From assembly GCF_007671655.1 (NCBI RefSeq), contig NZ_VCGX01000003.1, positions 1-64,000 of the forward strand: a DNA stretch of 64,000 nucleotides, read 5' to 3'. The position numbers and the translations under genes were made by a program. This stretch comes from Marinobacter piscis. Lineage in GTDB: Bacteria > Pseudomonadota > Gammaproteobacteria > Pseudomonadales > Oleiphilaceae. A model generated the notes under the pieces. The model had not been told where the DNA came from and did no database searches. It saw only the letters and a list, made by a program, of their open reading frames with translations. Below are positions 48,170-56,833 of this stretch, piece by piece. The stretch's first letter is position 1, and the number at the start of each line of letters is the position of its first letter.

Positions 48170-48193
48170 AGCCACTAAATTCTGAGGAATACT

Positions 48194-48709
48194 ATGCGCA
48201 AGGCACTTATAGTAGCCATGTCCCGAAACCGGGTAATCGGTAAAAACAACAACCTACCCTGGTACCTGCCGGGCGACCTGAAGTACTTCAAACAAGCCAC
48301 TATGGGGAAGCCCATTATCATGGGCCGGAAAACCTGGGACTCGATTGGCAGGCCACTACCAGGCCGGATGAACGTCGTCATTTCCCGTAACGCAGACCGG
48401 GAAGCACCCGCCGGGACGGTTACCGCAAAATCACTGGAAGAGGCTTTGATAAAAGCCGAAGCACAGGCCGAACTGGATGGTGGTAACGAAGTAATGATTA
48501 TCGGGGGCGGGCAAATCTATGCAGAAGCACTACCGATGGCAGACCGCATATACATCACTCAGGTGCATGCCGAAGTGGAGGGCGACGCCTACTTTCCGGA
48601 AGTGAACTGGGATGAGTGGGAAGAAATCGGACGGGAAGACTTCTTCGCGTCCGATAACAATCCCTATGACTACAGCTTTGTGGTGTATCAGCGTTTAGCG
48701 TTGGACTGA
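48194..48709 (+). CDS. folA: Dihydrofolate reductase
   Basis: An NADPH-dependent enzyme that regenerates tetrahydrofolate. It has 171 aa. Motifs: RVIGKNNNLPWYLPGDLKYF with the proton-relay acid Asp28, MGRKTWDSIGRPLPGR for NADPH binding, and the GGGQIYAEAL loop. The start has TGAGGAAT upstream. The 3' end overlaps the convergent helicase gene by 22 bp. Transcription probably depends on read-through past the inverted-repeat element or on an unseen promoter. Confidence 0.97.
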   Translation: MRKALIVAMSRNRVIGKNNNLPWYLPGDLKYFKQATMGKPIIMGRKTWDSIGRPLPGRMNVVISRNADREAPAGTVTAKSLEEALIKAEAQAELDGGNEVMIIGGGQIYAEALPMADRIYITQVHAEVEGDAYFPEVNWDEWEEIGREDFFASDNNPYDYSFVVYQRLALD

Positions 48710-50184
48710 CGGGGCGGGCGTTTCCCCGCAGGCTTTTTGCCTCTGCTCTGGGGTTTACCCCGGCTTCCGGGAGGGCCGCTACGGCCTTTCTTGAAGCCAC
48801 CTTTCGGCGGGCCTTTGCGATTGCGTCGCGGCGGTGGGGTTGCAGAAACCACCGGCAGAGCTTCCGGCTGCTCAAGGGGCAGGGTGCCAGGCTGCATGGC
48901 TTCCATCCAGCACGCCAGGGCGCCGGCTACCATCGCCGTATCCATCTCATTGCGTTCGGCAATGTCATCCAGCAGCGCCATGGACTTTGCCAGTTTTTTA
49001 TCCTCGGCAAAGCCCAGAAGCTGGCTTTCAAACTGCTGCTCACGCATTTTTTTCAGTTCAACCGGCGATGGCAGCTCGTAGGCTTCCATAGGCGAGTTGG
49101 TGGCGCGCTCAAGGGTGCGCAACCAGCTACGCTCACGGGGGGTGACCAGAAGAATGGCCTTGCCTGTGCGGCCGGCACGACCGGTACGGCCAACCCGGTG
49201 AATATAGGCCTCGCTGTCGTAAGGCACGTCGTAGTTAATAACATGAGTGATTCTGGGAACATCCAGACCCCGTGCAGCTACGTCGGTAGCAACAATAATG
49301 TCCTTCTTGCCACGCTTCAGGTCTTCAACCGTCTGTTCGCGCTGGCGTTGGTTCAGGTCACCGTTCAGAGGGGCCGTTGCATGCCCGCGGGCGCTGAGTT
49401 TCTCAGCCAGCACAGTGGTTTCAGCCTTGGTGCGGACAAAGATGATCGCCGCTTCAAAAGGCTCTACCTCGAGAATACGGGTCAGGGCATCCAGCTTACG
49501 CTCGGCGTAAACAGGCAGAACAAACTGGGAAATGCGCTCAACTGTGCGGGTTTCGCTCTGAATTCTTACTTCAGTGGCATCGTTGAGATAGGTTTGGGCC
49601 ACTTTCTTGATCTGTGGCGGCATGGTCGCTGAGAAGAGCGCACGCTGGCAGTCGGGCGGCGTTTTGGCGAGGATTGCTTCCACGTCATCAATAAAGCCCA
49701 TGCGCAGCATTTCGTCGGCTTCGTCCAGCACCAGTCCTTTCAGGTTCCCCAGCTTCAGCGTGCCTTTGCGAAGGTGGTCAAGCAGTCGGCCGGGGGTACC
49801 GACAATCACCTGGGCGCCGCGCCTGAGCCCCTTGATCTGTGGGTAAAAGTCCTGGCCACCGTAGATGGGAAGAACCTGGAAATGGTTGAACCTGGATGCG
49901 TATGAGGTGAAAGCTTCCGCTACCTGGATCGCCAGCTCCCGGGTAGGGGCCAGGACCAGAACCTGGGGTTCACGGACTGACGCATCGACACGGCTCAGCA
50001 GCGGCAATGCGAAAGCAGCTGTTTTACCTGTGCCGGTCTGGGCGACCCCCAGCAGGTGTTTGCCAGCAAGCAGCGCCGGGATACATTGGGCCTGGATGGG
50101 TGTGGGGGTTTCATAGCCAACGGCGGAGACAGCTTCAAGAACGGCTGGATCCAGCCCCAGTTCGGCAAAGGACAATTCAGACAT
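48688..50184 (-). CDS. DEAD-box RNA helicase (DeaD/CsdA-like, short form)
   Basis: An ATP-dependent RNA helicase of 498 aa. The N-terminal core resembles E. coli DeaD: AQTGTGKT (48-55), PTRELAIQVAEA, TPGRLLDHL, LDEADEMLRMGFI (DEAD at 155-158), FSATMP, and VAARGLDV and HRVGRTGRAGR. Unlike DeaD, it lacks the long C-terminal DbpA-like RNA-binding domain; instead it ends in a Lys/Arg/Pro/Gly-rich tail from about residue 450. Roles in ribosome assembly or cold adaptation are likely but inferred. TATAAT on the minus strand (50242-50247) may be its -10. Confidence 0.93.
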   Translation of the reverse strand: MSELSFAELGLDPAVLEAVSAVGYETPTPIQAQCIPALLAGKHLLGVAQTGTGKTAAFALPLLSRVDASVREPQVLVLAPTRELAIQVAEAFTSYASRFNHFQVLPIYGGQDFYPQIKGLRRGAQVIVGTPGRLLDHLRKGTLKLGNLKGLVLDEADEMLRMGFIDDVEAILAKTPPDCQRALFSATMPPQIKKVAQTYLNDATEVRIQSETRTVERISQFVLPVYAERKLDALTRILEVEPFEAAIIFVRTKAETTVLAEKLSARGHATAPLNGDLNQRQREQTVEDLKRGKKDIIVATDVAARGLDVPRITHVINYDVPYDSEAYIHRVGRTGRAGRTGKAILLVTPRERSWLRTLERATNSPMEAYELPSPVELKKMREQQFESQLLGFAEDKKLAKSMALLDDIAERNEMDTAMVAGALACWMEAMQPGTLPLEQPEALPVVSATPPPRRNRKGPPKGGFKKGRSGPPGSRGKPQSRGKKPAGKRPPRQSNAKR

Positions 50185-50241
50185 TGATTTACTCGGTGTT
50201 CGGAAGGTAGAGCATTGTCGGGCAATGCATTAAGTGACGTT

Positions 50242-50247
50242 ATTATA
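50242..50247 (-). promoter_or_regulatory. -10 candidate for the DEAD-box helicase gene
   Basis: TATAAT on the minus strand sits about 58 bases before the start codon in an AT-rich gap. The -35 region is poor (TATTAA at 17 bp). Confidence 0.35.
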
Positions 50248-50341
50248 AACGCTTTGAGTCTACTTTAATATGTAAAATTTTTGTTGCCTGTAGGTAATTG
50301 CCCGTGCGCGGCCATTACCCCGGTTCCCTTTTTCAGGCGGC

Positions 50342-51241
50342 TCAGGCCGGTTTCTCTGCTTTGAGCGCATCAAAAATAACGCGGGCAAAATCGTCGGGGC
50401 TGTCTTCCTGAAGAAAGTGCCCCCCTCTAAGGGTCATGTGGGGCTGACCCAGGGCTCCGGGTATGCGGCGTTGCAGGTAGCGGTCTGCCCCGCGGGTAAT
50501 CGGGTCACCTGTACTGAAGCAGGTAATGAAGGGTTTGCGCCACTTTTCCAGAACCTTCCATGCCGCGCGGTTGGCATGGCTTACCCGATCTTCAGGGATT
50601 ACCGGAACCAGGCGTGGAAATGCACGGGCACCGGCTTTGTACTCATTTGAGGGGAAGGGGGCATCGTAGGCGGCGCGCTCGTGTTGTTTCAGTGTTCTTT
50701 CAGTGCCCAGCTGCACAATCCGGCTAACGGGAAACCAGGGGCTGTATGTCGCAAAGGCTTTCCACGCACGGAATGCCGCAGGCGTGCGTTGCTCGCCGGT
50801 TGGGAGCATGCCGTTGCCGACAATGATCTGCCGGAACCGGTCTGGCCTGTCGGCAGCCAGTCTCAGGCCCAGCAGCGAGCCCCAGTTCTGGCATACCAGC
50901 GTAATATCCTGCAGATCCAATGTCTCCAGCCAATGAGTGAGCCAGCTCAGGTGGCGCTCATAGCTGTAGTCATCCACAGAGGCGGGTTTGTCGGATTTCC
51001 CGAAGCCCACCAGATCAGGAGCCAGCACCCGGTGCCCGGCCGCTGCAATCAAAGGGATCATGTGCCGGTATAGATAGGACCAGGACGGTTCTCCATGAAG
51101 CATGAGAACGGGCGATGTGTCAGCCGGACCTTCATCGACATAATGCATGCGAAGGCCGGGACCGACGTCCTGGTAATGGGGAGTAAAGGGGTAATCCGGA
51201 AGATCTGCAAAGCGGTCTTCAGAAGTTCTCAGAATACGCAT
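50342..51241 (-). CDS. Haloalkane dehalogenase-like alpha/beta hydrolase with Asn at the nucleophile
   Basis: A 299-aa protein of the haloalkane dehalogenase family, subfamily I by its N-terminal extension and cap (YPFTPHYQDV; AYDAPFPSNEYKAGARAFP). The oxyanion motif is HGEPSW (49-54). The nucleophile elbow reads CQNWGS: the codon at 50885-50887 is AAC (Asn119), where active enzymes have Asp (QDWG). The neighbouring Trp120, the acid D246 (TGDPITRG) and the base H275 (GGHFLQED) are kept. So the triad lacks only its nucleophile. It may be inactive, use a different chemistry, or be activated by deamidation of Asn, which was reported for an Asp-to-Asn mutant of DhlA. No associated halide pathway genes are nearby. 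Confidence 0.85.
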   Translation of the reverse strand: MRILRTSEDRFADLPDYPFTPHYQDVGPGLRMHYVDEGPADTSPVLMLHGEPSWSYLYRHMIPLIAAAGHRVLAPDLVGFGKSDKPASVDDYSYERHLSWLTHWLETLDLQDITLVCQNWGSLLGLRLAADRPDRFRQIIVGNGMLPTGEQRTPAAFRAWKAFATYSPWFPVSRIVQLGTERTLKQHERAAYDAPFPSNEYKAGARAFPRLVPVIPEDRVSHANRAAWKVLEKWRKPFITCFSTGDPITRGADRYLQRRIPGALGQPHMTLRGGHFLQEDSPDDFARVIFDALKAEKPA

Positions 51242-51322
51242 ACCATAAACCGTCCTGATTGGTGCTGAAGGACAGCATAAGGCACTTGGCGGTTTTATGT
51301 GTTTGATTTGCGTAACAGAGGG

Positions 51323-51688
51323 TTACCGCTGTGAACCAGGGGTATCCGGTTCCACCGGCGGGCGCCGGTTTGATCGTTTGTCTTCCCAGTCCAGCTCTTT
51401 GGGGTTATACCAGCCGATCGCATCGAGAACTTTGTCCCGCGTTGTTGCAGACAGGGTTGGCCAGAGTTCCTGGAACTCGTTCAGCCCCTGGTCACGTATC
51501 CGCTGCTGTTTGCTCTGGAGACGCCGGATAATCTGCGGGAGTTGCAAGGCTTCGCCCAGCTGTCCCGGCACCAGAACTTCCTGGCCCAGAACTTTGCGCC
51601 GGTGTGTCCGGCTTGCCAGTACCCGATGCAGTTCTGTGGCGGCATCCAGGGCCGTTTCCGTGGTAAAGGTTTCCAGTTCCAACACCAT
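51323..51688 (-). CDS. Hypothetical protein
   Basis: I do not recognise this 121-aa protein. The frame is open further upstream, but the coding-like part begins at MVLELETFTTETALDAATEL (ATG 51688). It is mainly helical and charged (QIIRRLQSKQQRIRDQGLNEF), with a conserved-looking WPTLSATTRDKVLDAIGWYNPKELDWEDK near the end and a basic tail. There is no signal peptide or membrane helix. It is divergent from the AI-2E family permease. It is soluble and could bind nucleic acid or another protein; that is only a guess. Confidence 0.6.
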   Translation of the reverse strand: MVLELETFTTETALDAATELHRVLASRTHRRKVLGQEVLVPGQLGEALQLPQIIRRLQSKQQRIRDQGLNEFQELWPTLSATTRDKVLDAIGWYNPKELDWEDKRSNRRPPVEPDTPGSQR

Positions 51689-51802
51689 GACCTGTTTAAT
51701 TGCTGAGCAACAACGTTTCACTATAACCTGAAGGGCACGCCAGTGGCTATTGCGACATGGTAGGCTACTGACACTCTGAACCTTACCGGGATAAACACTG
51801 CT

Positions 51803-52882
51803 ATGTACGCCAAACTTGAAACACGAACGTTCCTTGCAATGCTGGTGGGTGTTTCTCTGGCTTTCGTGCTTCTTATGAAGCCGTTCTTCGGGCCGATTTT
51901 CTGGGCAATCGCTATTGCATTGATTTTTCATCCTTTTCAGCTTCTGCTGGTGCGCTGGCTGGGTGAGCGGCCTAACGTGAATGCATTGATTACGCTGGCT
52001 GTCTGCATGCTGATCGTGGTTATTCCCGTTTTGGTGCTGGTTACTTCCCTGGTGGCGGAAGGGCTGGGGATCTACGAGAAAATACAGGATGGAGACATAA
52101 AGCCTGGTGAGTATATAGACCAGGTGAATACCTCCTTCCCCGCGATCCAGGGTTTGCTGGCCCAGTTCGACATCAGCTTTGCAGAAATACGGGACCGGGT
52201 TGTGAGTCTGTTTGTCGGGGGCAGCCAGTTTCTCGCCAAGCAGGCTCTGGGCATTGGCCAGAATACGGCCCAGTTCTTCCTGGGGCTGGCTCTGATGGTG
52301 TATCTGGCGTTCTTTCTGTTGCGCGACGGAAATAAGCTGGTCGACCTGCTTATCCGCGCGCTTCCCCTGGGTGACGAGCGTGAGCGTCTGTTATTCGCCA
52401 AGTTTGCAGAAGTAACCCGCGCCACTGTGAAAGGCAACCTGCTGATTGCGATTATTCAGGGTGCACTGGGGGGTGTTATTTTCTGGCTTCTGGGTATCAG
52501 CGGAGCACTTCTGTGGGGCGTGGTTATGGCCGTTTTCTCATTATTGCCTGCGGTTGGTGCTGCTCTGGTCTGGGTGCCCGCTGCCATCTATCTCGCCGCC
52601 GTAGGGGATATTATTCCGGCCATCGTGCTGACTGTGTTCGGTATGGTGGTCATAGGGCTGGCGGATAACCTGCTGCGCCCGATTCTGGTGGGCAGGGATA
52701 CCAAGTTACCGGACTATATTGTGCTGCTCTCGACTCTGGGTGGCCTTGCCATGTTCGGAATTAACGGGTTTGTGATGGGCCCGCTGGTTGCGGCTTTGTT
52801 TATGGCATTCTGGGGTATTTTCATTCGCGAGTTCAGTGAAGAATCCCAGAAACTGGAACGTCAGGACTGTGATGTCGATTAA
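51803..52882 (+). CDS. AI-2E family transporter (PerM/YdiK-like permease)
   Basis: An inner-membrane protein of 359 aa with seven to eight predicted helices, including an N-terminal pair (FLAMLVGVSLAFVLLMKPFFGPIFW) and the family core LPAVGAALVWVPAAIYL and LADNLLRPILVGRDTKLPDYIVLLSTLGG. The family was named for TqsA export of autoinducer-2, but many members act on other substrates, such as sodium or protons. The substrate here is unknown. Flanking genes give no hint. Confidence 0.88.
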   Translation: MYAKLETRTFLAMLVGVSLAFVLLMKPFFGPIFWAIAIALIFHPFQLLLVRWLGERPNVNALITLAVCMLIVVIPVLVLVTSLVAEGLGIYEKIQDGDIKPGEYIDQVNTSFPAIQGLLAQFDISFAEIRDRVVSLFVGGSQFLAKQALGIGQNTAQFFLGLALMVYLAFFLLRDGNKLVDLLIRALPLGDERERLLFAKFAEVTRATVKGNLLIAIIQGALGGVIFWLLGISGALLWGVVMAVFSLLPAVGAALVWVPAAIYLAAVGDIIPAIVLTVFGMVVIGLADNLLRPILVGRDTKLPDYIVLLSTLGGLAMFGINGFVMGPLVAALFMAFWGIFIREFSEESQKLERQDCDVD

Positions 52883-52996
52883 GGCGACATGAGCTGAAAG
52901 TATGCTAGGCTTTTTCGGGTTCGCCCCAGGCAGTGGAGATAGGCGCCACGCAATAAAAAAGAAACGGATATCGTTCAGATATCAGGAGTTGAGCAG

Positions 52997-53395
52997 GTGA
53001 GTATCATAAAAATCGCGACCACCCGTTTGAGCCGTCTTGCGCTCGCAGCCGGTGCCGTAGCAGTACTGGGTTTTGCGCCCGGCGTATTTGCCGATGAAAC
53101 GGTTGCACTGAAAAATGCGCTTTACGGAGCCGGGTATAATATCACCAGTGTTAGCCCGGGAATGGATGATGCCACCCGTGCGGAACTCTCCAGATTCCAG
53201 CAGGATAACGGTCTTCAGGCGAGCGGGATGCTGGATGAGCCAACCAAAGAAGCACTGGGAATGGTCAGTGTTCAGGTGGCGGCCTCCGGTTCGGTGCAGG
53301 CACCGAAGAATAAACAGGCAGCGACAAAAGAGCCTGAGCCTGCCGAAGACGAAGCCATCGAAGAAGAGGACGATGGTGGCTGGTCATTTTTCTGA
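52997..53395 (+). CDS. Secreted peptidoglycan-binding domain protein
   Basis: A 132-aa exported protein. GTG 52997 has AGGAG at 52984-52988. The signal peptide (LALAAGAVAVLGFAPGVFA) probably ends at residue 32. A PG_binding_1-like domain follows (VALKNALYGAGYNITSVSPGMDDATRAELSRF and QQDNGLQASGMLDEPTKEALG, residues about 36-88). A Lys/Pro linker and an acidic tail ending in GGWSFF come after. There is no catalytic domain, so it may anchor or sense the cell wall. Two GATATC copies (52967 and 52978) could form a small hairpin just before the ribosome-binding site. Confidence 0.82.
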   Translation: MSIIKIATTRLSRLALAAGAVAVLGFAPGVFADETVALKNALYGAGYNITSVSPGMDDATRAELSRFQQDNGLQASGMLDEPTKEALGMVSVQVAASGSVQAPKNKQAATKEPEPAEDEAIEEEDDGGWSFF

Positions 53396-53411
53396 GCGCC
53401 TTCTGACTCAA

Positions 53412-53441
53412 AAGCCCGCGCAGAATGAGCTGAGCGGGCTT
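53412..53441. terminator. Terminator between the PG-binding gene and ilvD
   Basis: AAGCCCGC (53412-53419) and GCGGGCTT (53434-53441) form an 8-bp stem with a 14-nt loop. The T run is better on the minus strand (GGGCTTTTG), so it mainly ends ilvD while being shared by the convergent pair. Confidence 0.62.
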
Positions 53442-53460
53442 GTTGTAATCTGAAAACGGA

Positions 53461-55296
53461 TCAGTCCAGCTTAGACAGATCCCTTACTGCGCCTTTATCC
53501 GCGCTGGTAGCCAGCAAGGCATAAGCCTTCAGGGCGGCTGATACGGCGCGATCCCTGGTCAGCTCCGGTTTCCAGCCCTTGGCATCTCTGGCATCACGGC
53601 GACGGTCGAGCTCCTGCTGATCCAGCTGTACATTGATGGTCCGTTGCGGGATGTCGATCAGGATCACATCACCCGTCTCGATCAGCCCGATAGCACCACC
53701 GGCTGCGGCTTCCGGAGACGCGTGGCCAATGGAGAGCCCGGATGTGCCACCGGAAAAGCGACCATCGGTCAGCAGGGCGCAGTCCTTGCCCAGCCCTTTG
53801 GATTTGAGATAACTGGTGGGGTAGAGCATTTCCTGCATTCCCGGGCCACCTTTGGGGCCTTCGTAGCGGATAATAACCACTTCACCAGGCTGGACCTGAT
53901 CGTTCAGAATGCCTTCGACGGCTGCGTCCTGGCTCTCAAAAACCCGGGCCCTGCCCTCAAAAACGTAAATGCTTTCATCCACGCCTGCGGTTTTTACCAC
54001 GCAACCGTCCAGTGCAATATTGCCGTACAGAACGGCAAGCCCACCCTCAGAACTGTATGCGTGCTCAACAGAGCGTATACAGCCGGATTCCCGGTTACCG
54101 TCCAGGCTTGGCCAGCGAGTGCTCTGGCTGAAAGCGGTCTGGGTTGGAATGCCTGCGGGCCCGGCTTTGTAGAGCTCAACAACCTCGGGGGGCGGCGAAC
54201 GCATAATATCCCAGGTTTCCAGTGCTTCTTTCATGGTTTTGCAGTGTACGGTAGGCAGGTCGGTATTGATCAGGCCTCCGCGCTCCAGCTCTCCGAGAAT
54301 ACCCATGATGCCGCCGGCGCGATGCACATCTTCCATGTGGTATTGAGGGGAGTTAGGTGCCACTTTGCACAGCTGCGGAACCTGGCGGGAAAGCTTGTCG
54401 ATTTCATTCAGGGTGAATGGCACCCCGCCTTCCTGAGCTGCAGCCAGTAAGTGCAGAATGGTGTTCGTGGAGCCGCCCATAGCAATGTCCATCACCATGG
54501 CATTTTCGAAGGCTGCGGTGGAGGCAATGCTCCGGGGCAGCACACTGGCATCGTCCTGCTCATAGTAACGTTTTGCGTTTTCCACGATCTGGCGGCCTGC
54601 TTTCAGGAACAGCTGTTCCCGATCGGAATGGGTGGCCAGAAGAGAACCATTACCAGGCAGTGCCAGGCCAATGGCTTCGGTCAGACAGTTCATGGAGTTG
54701 GCTGTAAACATGCCGGAGCAGGAACCACAGGTCGGGCAGGCGCTGCGCTCATACTCTGCCACCATTTCATCATCGGCGGCAGGGTCTGCGGCAATCACCA
54801 TGGCATCAACCAGGTCCAGCTTGTGCTCAGACAACTTGGTTTTTCCGGCTTCCATGGGGCCGCCGGAGATAAAGATTGTGGGGATGTTCAGGCGCATGGC
54901 AGCCATCAGCATGCCCGGTGTGATCTTGTCACAGTTGGAAATGCACACCAGGGCGTCCGCGCAATGGGCATTCACCATATACTCAACCGAGTCGGCGATG
55001 ATTTCCCGGGATGGCAGAGAGTAAAGCATACCGTCGTGTCCCATGGCGATGCCGTCATCCACCGCAATGGTATTGAACTCTTTGGCCACACCGCCGCTTG
55101 CTTCAATCTCGCGACAGACGAGTTGCCCCAGGTCCTTGAGGTGGACGTGCCCGGGCACAAACTGGGTAAAGGAGTTGGCAACGGCAATGATCGGCTTACC
55201 GAAATCGTCGTCTTGCATACCGGTGGCGCGCCAGAGGGCGCGGGCGCCGGCCATATTTCGGCCTGCGGTAGAGGTCCGCGAACGGTATTGAGGCAT
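53461..55296 (-). CDS. ilvD: Dihydroxy-acid dehydratase
   Basis: An iron-sulfur enzyme that makes the 2-oxo acids of valine and isoleucine; 2-oxoisovalerate is also the substrate of LeuA at the left edge. It has 611 aa. Cluster and metal motifs: [56 protein letters not shown], and [20 protein letters not shown]. The N-terminal [23 protein letters not shown] is typical. It is monocistronic by position. Confidence 0.97.
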   Translation of the reverse strand: MPQYRSRTSTAGRNMAGARALWRATGMQDDDFGKPIIAVANSFTQFVPGHVHLKDLGQLVCREIEASGGVAKEFNTIAVDDGIAMGHDGMLYSLPSREIIADSVEYMVNAHCADALVCISNCDKITPGMLMAAMRLNIPTIFISGGPMEAGKTKLSEHKLDLVDAMVIAADPAADDEMVAEYERSACPTCGSCSGMFTANSMNCLTEAIGLALPGNGSLLATHSDREQLFLKAGRQIVENAKRYYEQDDASVLPRSIASTAAFENAMVMDIAMGGSTNTILHLLAAAQEGGVPFTLNEIDKLSRQVPQLCKVAPNSPQYHMEDVHRAGGIMGILGELERGGLINTDLPTVHCKTMKEALETWDIMRSPPPEVVELYKAGPAGIPTQTAFSQSTRWPSLDGNRESGCIRSVEHAYSSEGGLAVLYGNIALDGCVVKTAGVDESIYVFEGRARVFESQDAAVEGILNDQVQPGEVVIIRYEGPKGGPGMQEMLYPTSYLKSKGLGKDCALLTDGRFSGGTSGLSIGHASPEAAAGGAIGLIETGDVILIDIPQRTINVQLDQQELDRRRDARDAKGWKPELTRDRAVSAALKAYALLATSADKGAVRDLSKLD

Positions 55297-55381
55297 GGTG
55301 CTCTGGTCTCTCTGTGTGTGAATAAAGGGTACGTGTTTGTGCAGCCTTAAAGGATATCAGATCCGTAACTGAAGAGCGGGC

Positions 55382-56833
55382 TCAGGATGCGGTGGAGTAG
55401 TGTTGTATGGCCTCTGGCCACATCAGCCAGAGGTAGCCGCCGCAAAAGATGACCCAGGCCAGTACTGCCAGCAGGCTCAGAGTATCCGGTGCCAGCGGCA
55501 CCCGGTCAAACCGGCTGAAGCTGGCTCGTGTGGCCCCGGTGATAGCCAGGCCCAGAAGCAGCCCTCCTATAATATCACTGAACCAGTGTACGCCCAGGTA
55601 CAGGCGGCTGAGAGCGACAGGGATCAATGGCAGCGAAAGCAGAATGTACGTTTTCCAGCGCTTGTGATTGCGGGTTTCGGCAGCAACAAAACTGGCAAGC
55701 AGTGTGACAAACAGTGTTATGCCCGTTGTGTGGCCGCTGGGAAAGGCGCCAGAAGCTGGAGGGTTGGCCACCAGGCCCGGGCGGGCAATGCCAAGGCCGG
55801 ACTTGAGCGCGGAAACCAGTACTGTAGCGGCAAAGGCGGCAAGCAAAATATGAGTGGCCGCCGCATAGTGGCCGCGAAAAGCCAGGGTCAGACACGCAAG
55901 AGCGGCACCAGCAATGAGAACCGGCGGGTCGCCCAGCAGCGTGGCGGCAATAACGGGAGCGTCAAAAAAGGGGTGGCGCAGGTCACGGAACCATTGCATT
56001 GCCAGCTGATCGAAGGGTTCAATCAGGTCTGTCATTGTTGTTAGCTGCGCCCACAGAATAAACAGAGCGAGACAGCCAACCGCCAGCATCAGAGAGGCCA
56101 GCGGAAATTCACCGTCCTGGGCCGGCCGCTCATTGGAGTACAGACGCCAGAAACGGTGGGTGGTTTCGTACTGAGCCATTCGGCGCTGAAGCCATTGATA
56201 AGGGCGGCCGTCATCTCCGAGACCAAGCTGAAAACGGACAATAATAAGATAGATCACTGTCAGAGTGGCGAGGCTGACGCCGGTCACCAGGTACGCATGT
56301 GCCGGTGGCTGGATTTCACTTGCCAGGGCACTGCCCACCAGAAATCCCGGAAGTATGTATACCGGGGCCCAGCCAATAGCGGAAGCAATATTGAACGACA
56401 GAAAGCGGCGCCAGGGCATCATGAGGGCGCCTGCGATCATGGGAACAATGGGGCGGACCGGTCCGACAAAGCGACCGATAATAACGCTTTTGCCCCCATG
56501 TTTTCGGAAGAACCGTTCGCCTTTTCTGATCACTCCGGGATACCGACTCAGGGGCCAGACACTGTCAAGCCGGCCTTCAAAGAACCTGCCAATGGCAAAG
56601 CTTACTGTATCCCCTACAATGGCACCTAGGCCGGCCCAGGTCAGTGCTATCGCCAGTGGCATATCAATCTGTGCGGCAATGACGGAGAGGGAAAACAGCA
56701 GTGCAACACCAGGTACAAGAATGCCGGCAAGTGCAAGGGATTCGACCAATGCGGTGCAAAACAGCGCCAGGGCCACCCAGTCGGAGTGAAGGCTCAGCCA
56801 GGTTGTGAGCTCTGAAAGCCAGGAACTGTTCAT
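55382..56833 (-). CDS. DedA (VTT) - PAP2 phosphatase fusion membrane protein
   Basis: It has 483 aa in two parts. Residues about 15-200 form a DedA/SNARE-associated domain (LALAGILVPGVALLFSLS; GRFVGPVRPIVPMIAG), a family that includes undecaprenyl-phosphate flippases. Residues about 245-475 form a PAP2 lipid phosphatase with the full active site: K344-SGLGIA-RP, P365-SGH368 and S409-R...H416...D420. One polypeptide could thus remove a phosphate from, and move, an isoprenoid or glycerolipid carrier. It is third in an operon with two degenerate GGDEF proteins; the ATGA overlap at 56830-56833 couples it to the gene before. Which lipid it uses is unknown. Confidence 0.9.
   Translation of the reverse strand: MNSSWLSELTTWLSLHSDWVALALFCTALVESLALAGILVPGVALLFSLSVIAAQIDMPLAIALTWAGLGAIVGDTVSFAIGRFFEGRLDSVWPLSRYPGVIRKGERFFRKHGGKSVIIGRFVGPVRPIVPMIAGALMMPWRRFLSFNIASAIGWAPVYILPGFLVGSALASEIQPPAHAYLVTGVSLATLTVIYLIIVRFQLGLGDDGRPYQWLQRRMAQYETTHRFWRLYSNERPAQDGEFPLASLMLAVGCLALFILWAQLTTMTDLIEPFDQLAMQWFRDLRHPFFDAPVIAATLLGDPPVLIAGAALACLTLAFRGHYAAATHILLAAFAATVLVSALKSGLGIARPGLVANPPASGAFPSGHTTGITLFVTLLASFVAAETRNHKRWKTYILLSLPLIPVALSRLYLGVHWFSDIIGGLLLGLAITGATRASFSRFDRVPLAPDTLSLLAVLAWVIFCGGYLWLMWPEAIQHYSTAS

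Noticed and set aside
47965..48179. CTAAA copies (47965-47969 and 48175-48179) as a target-site duplication for the inverted-repeat element
   Set aside because: They are at unequal distances (8 and 5 nt) from the repeat ends, so they do not mark insertion boundaries.
54451..55350. 299-codon plus-strand frame opposite ilvD
   Set aside because: Shadow of ilvD with His/Gly-rich composition and no plausible start site; the same holds for 53644-54450.
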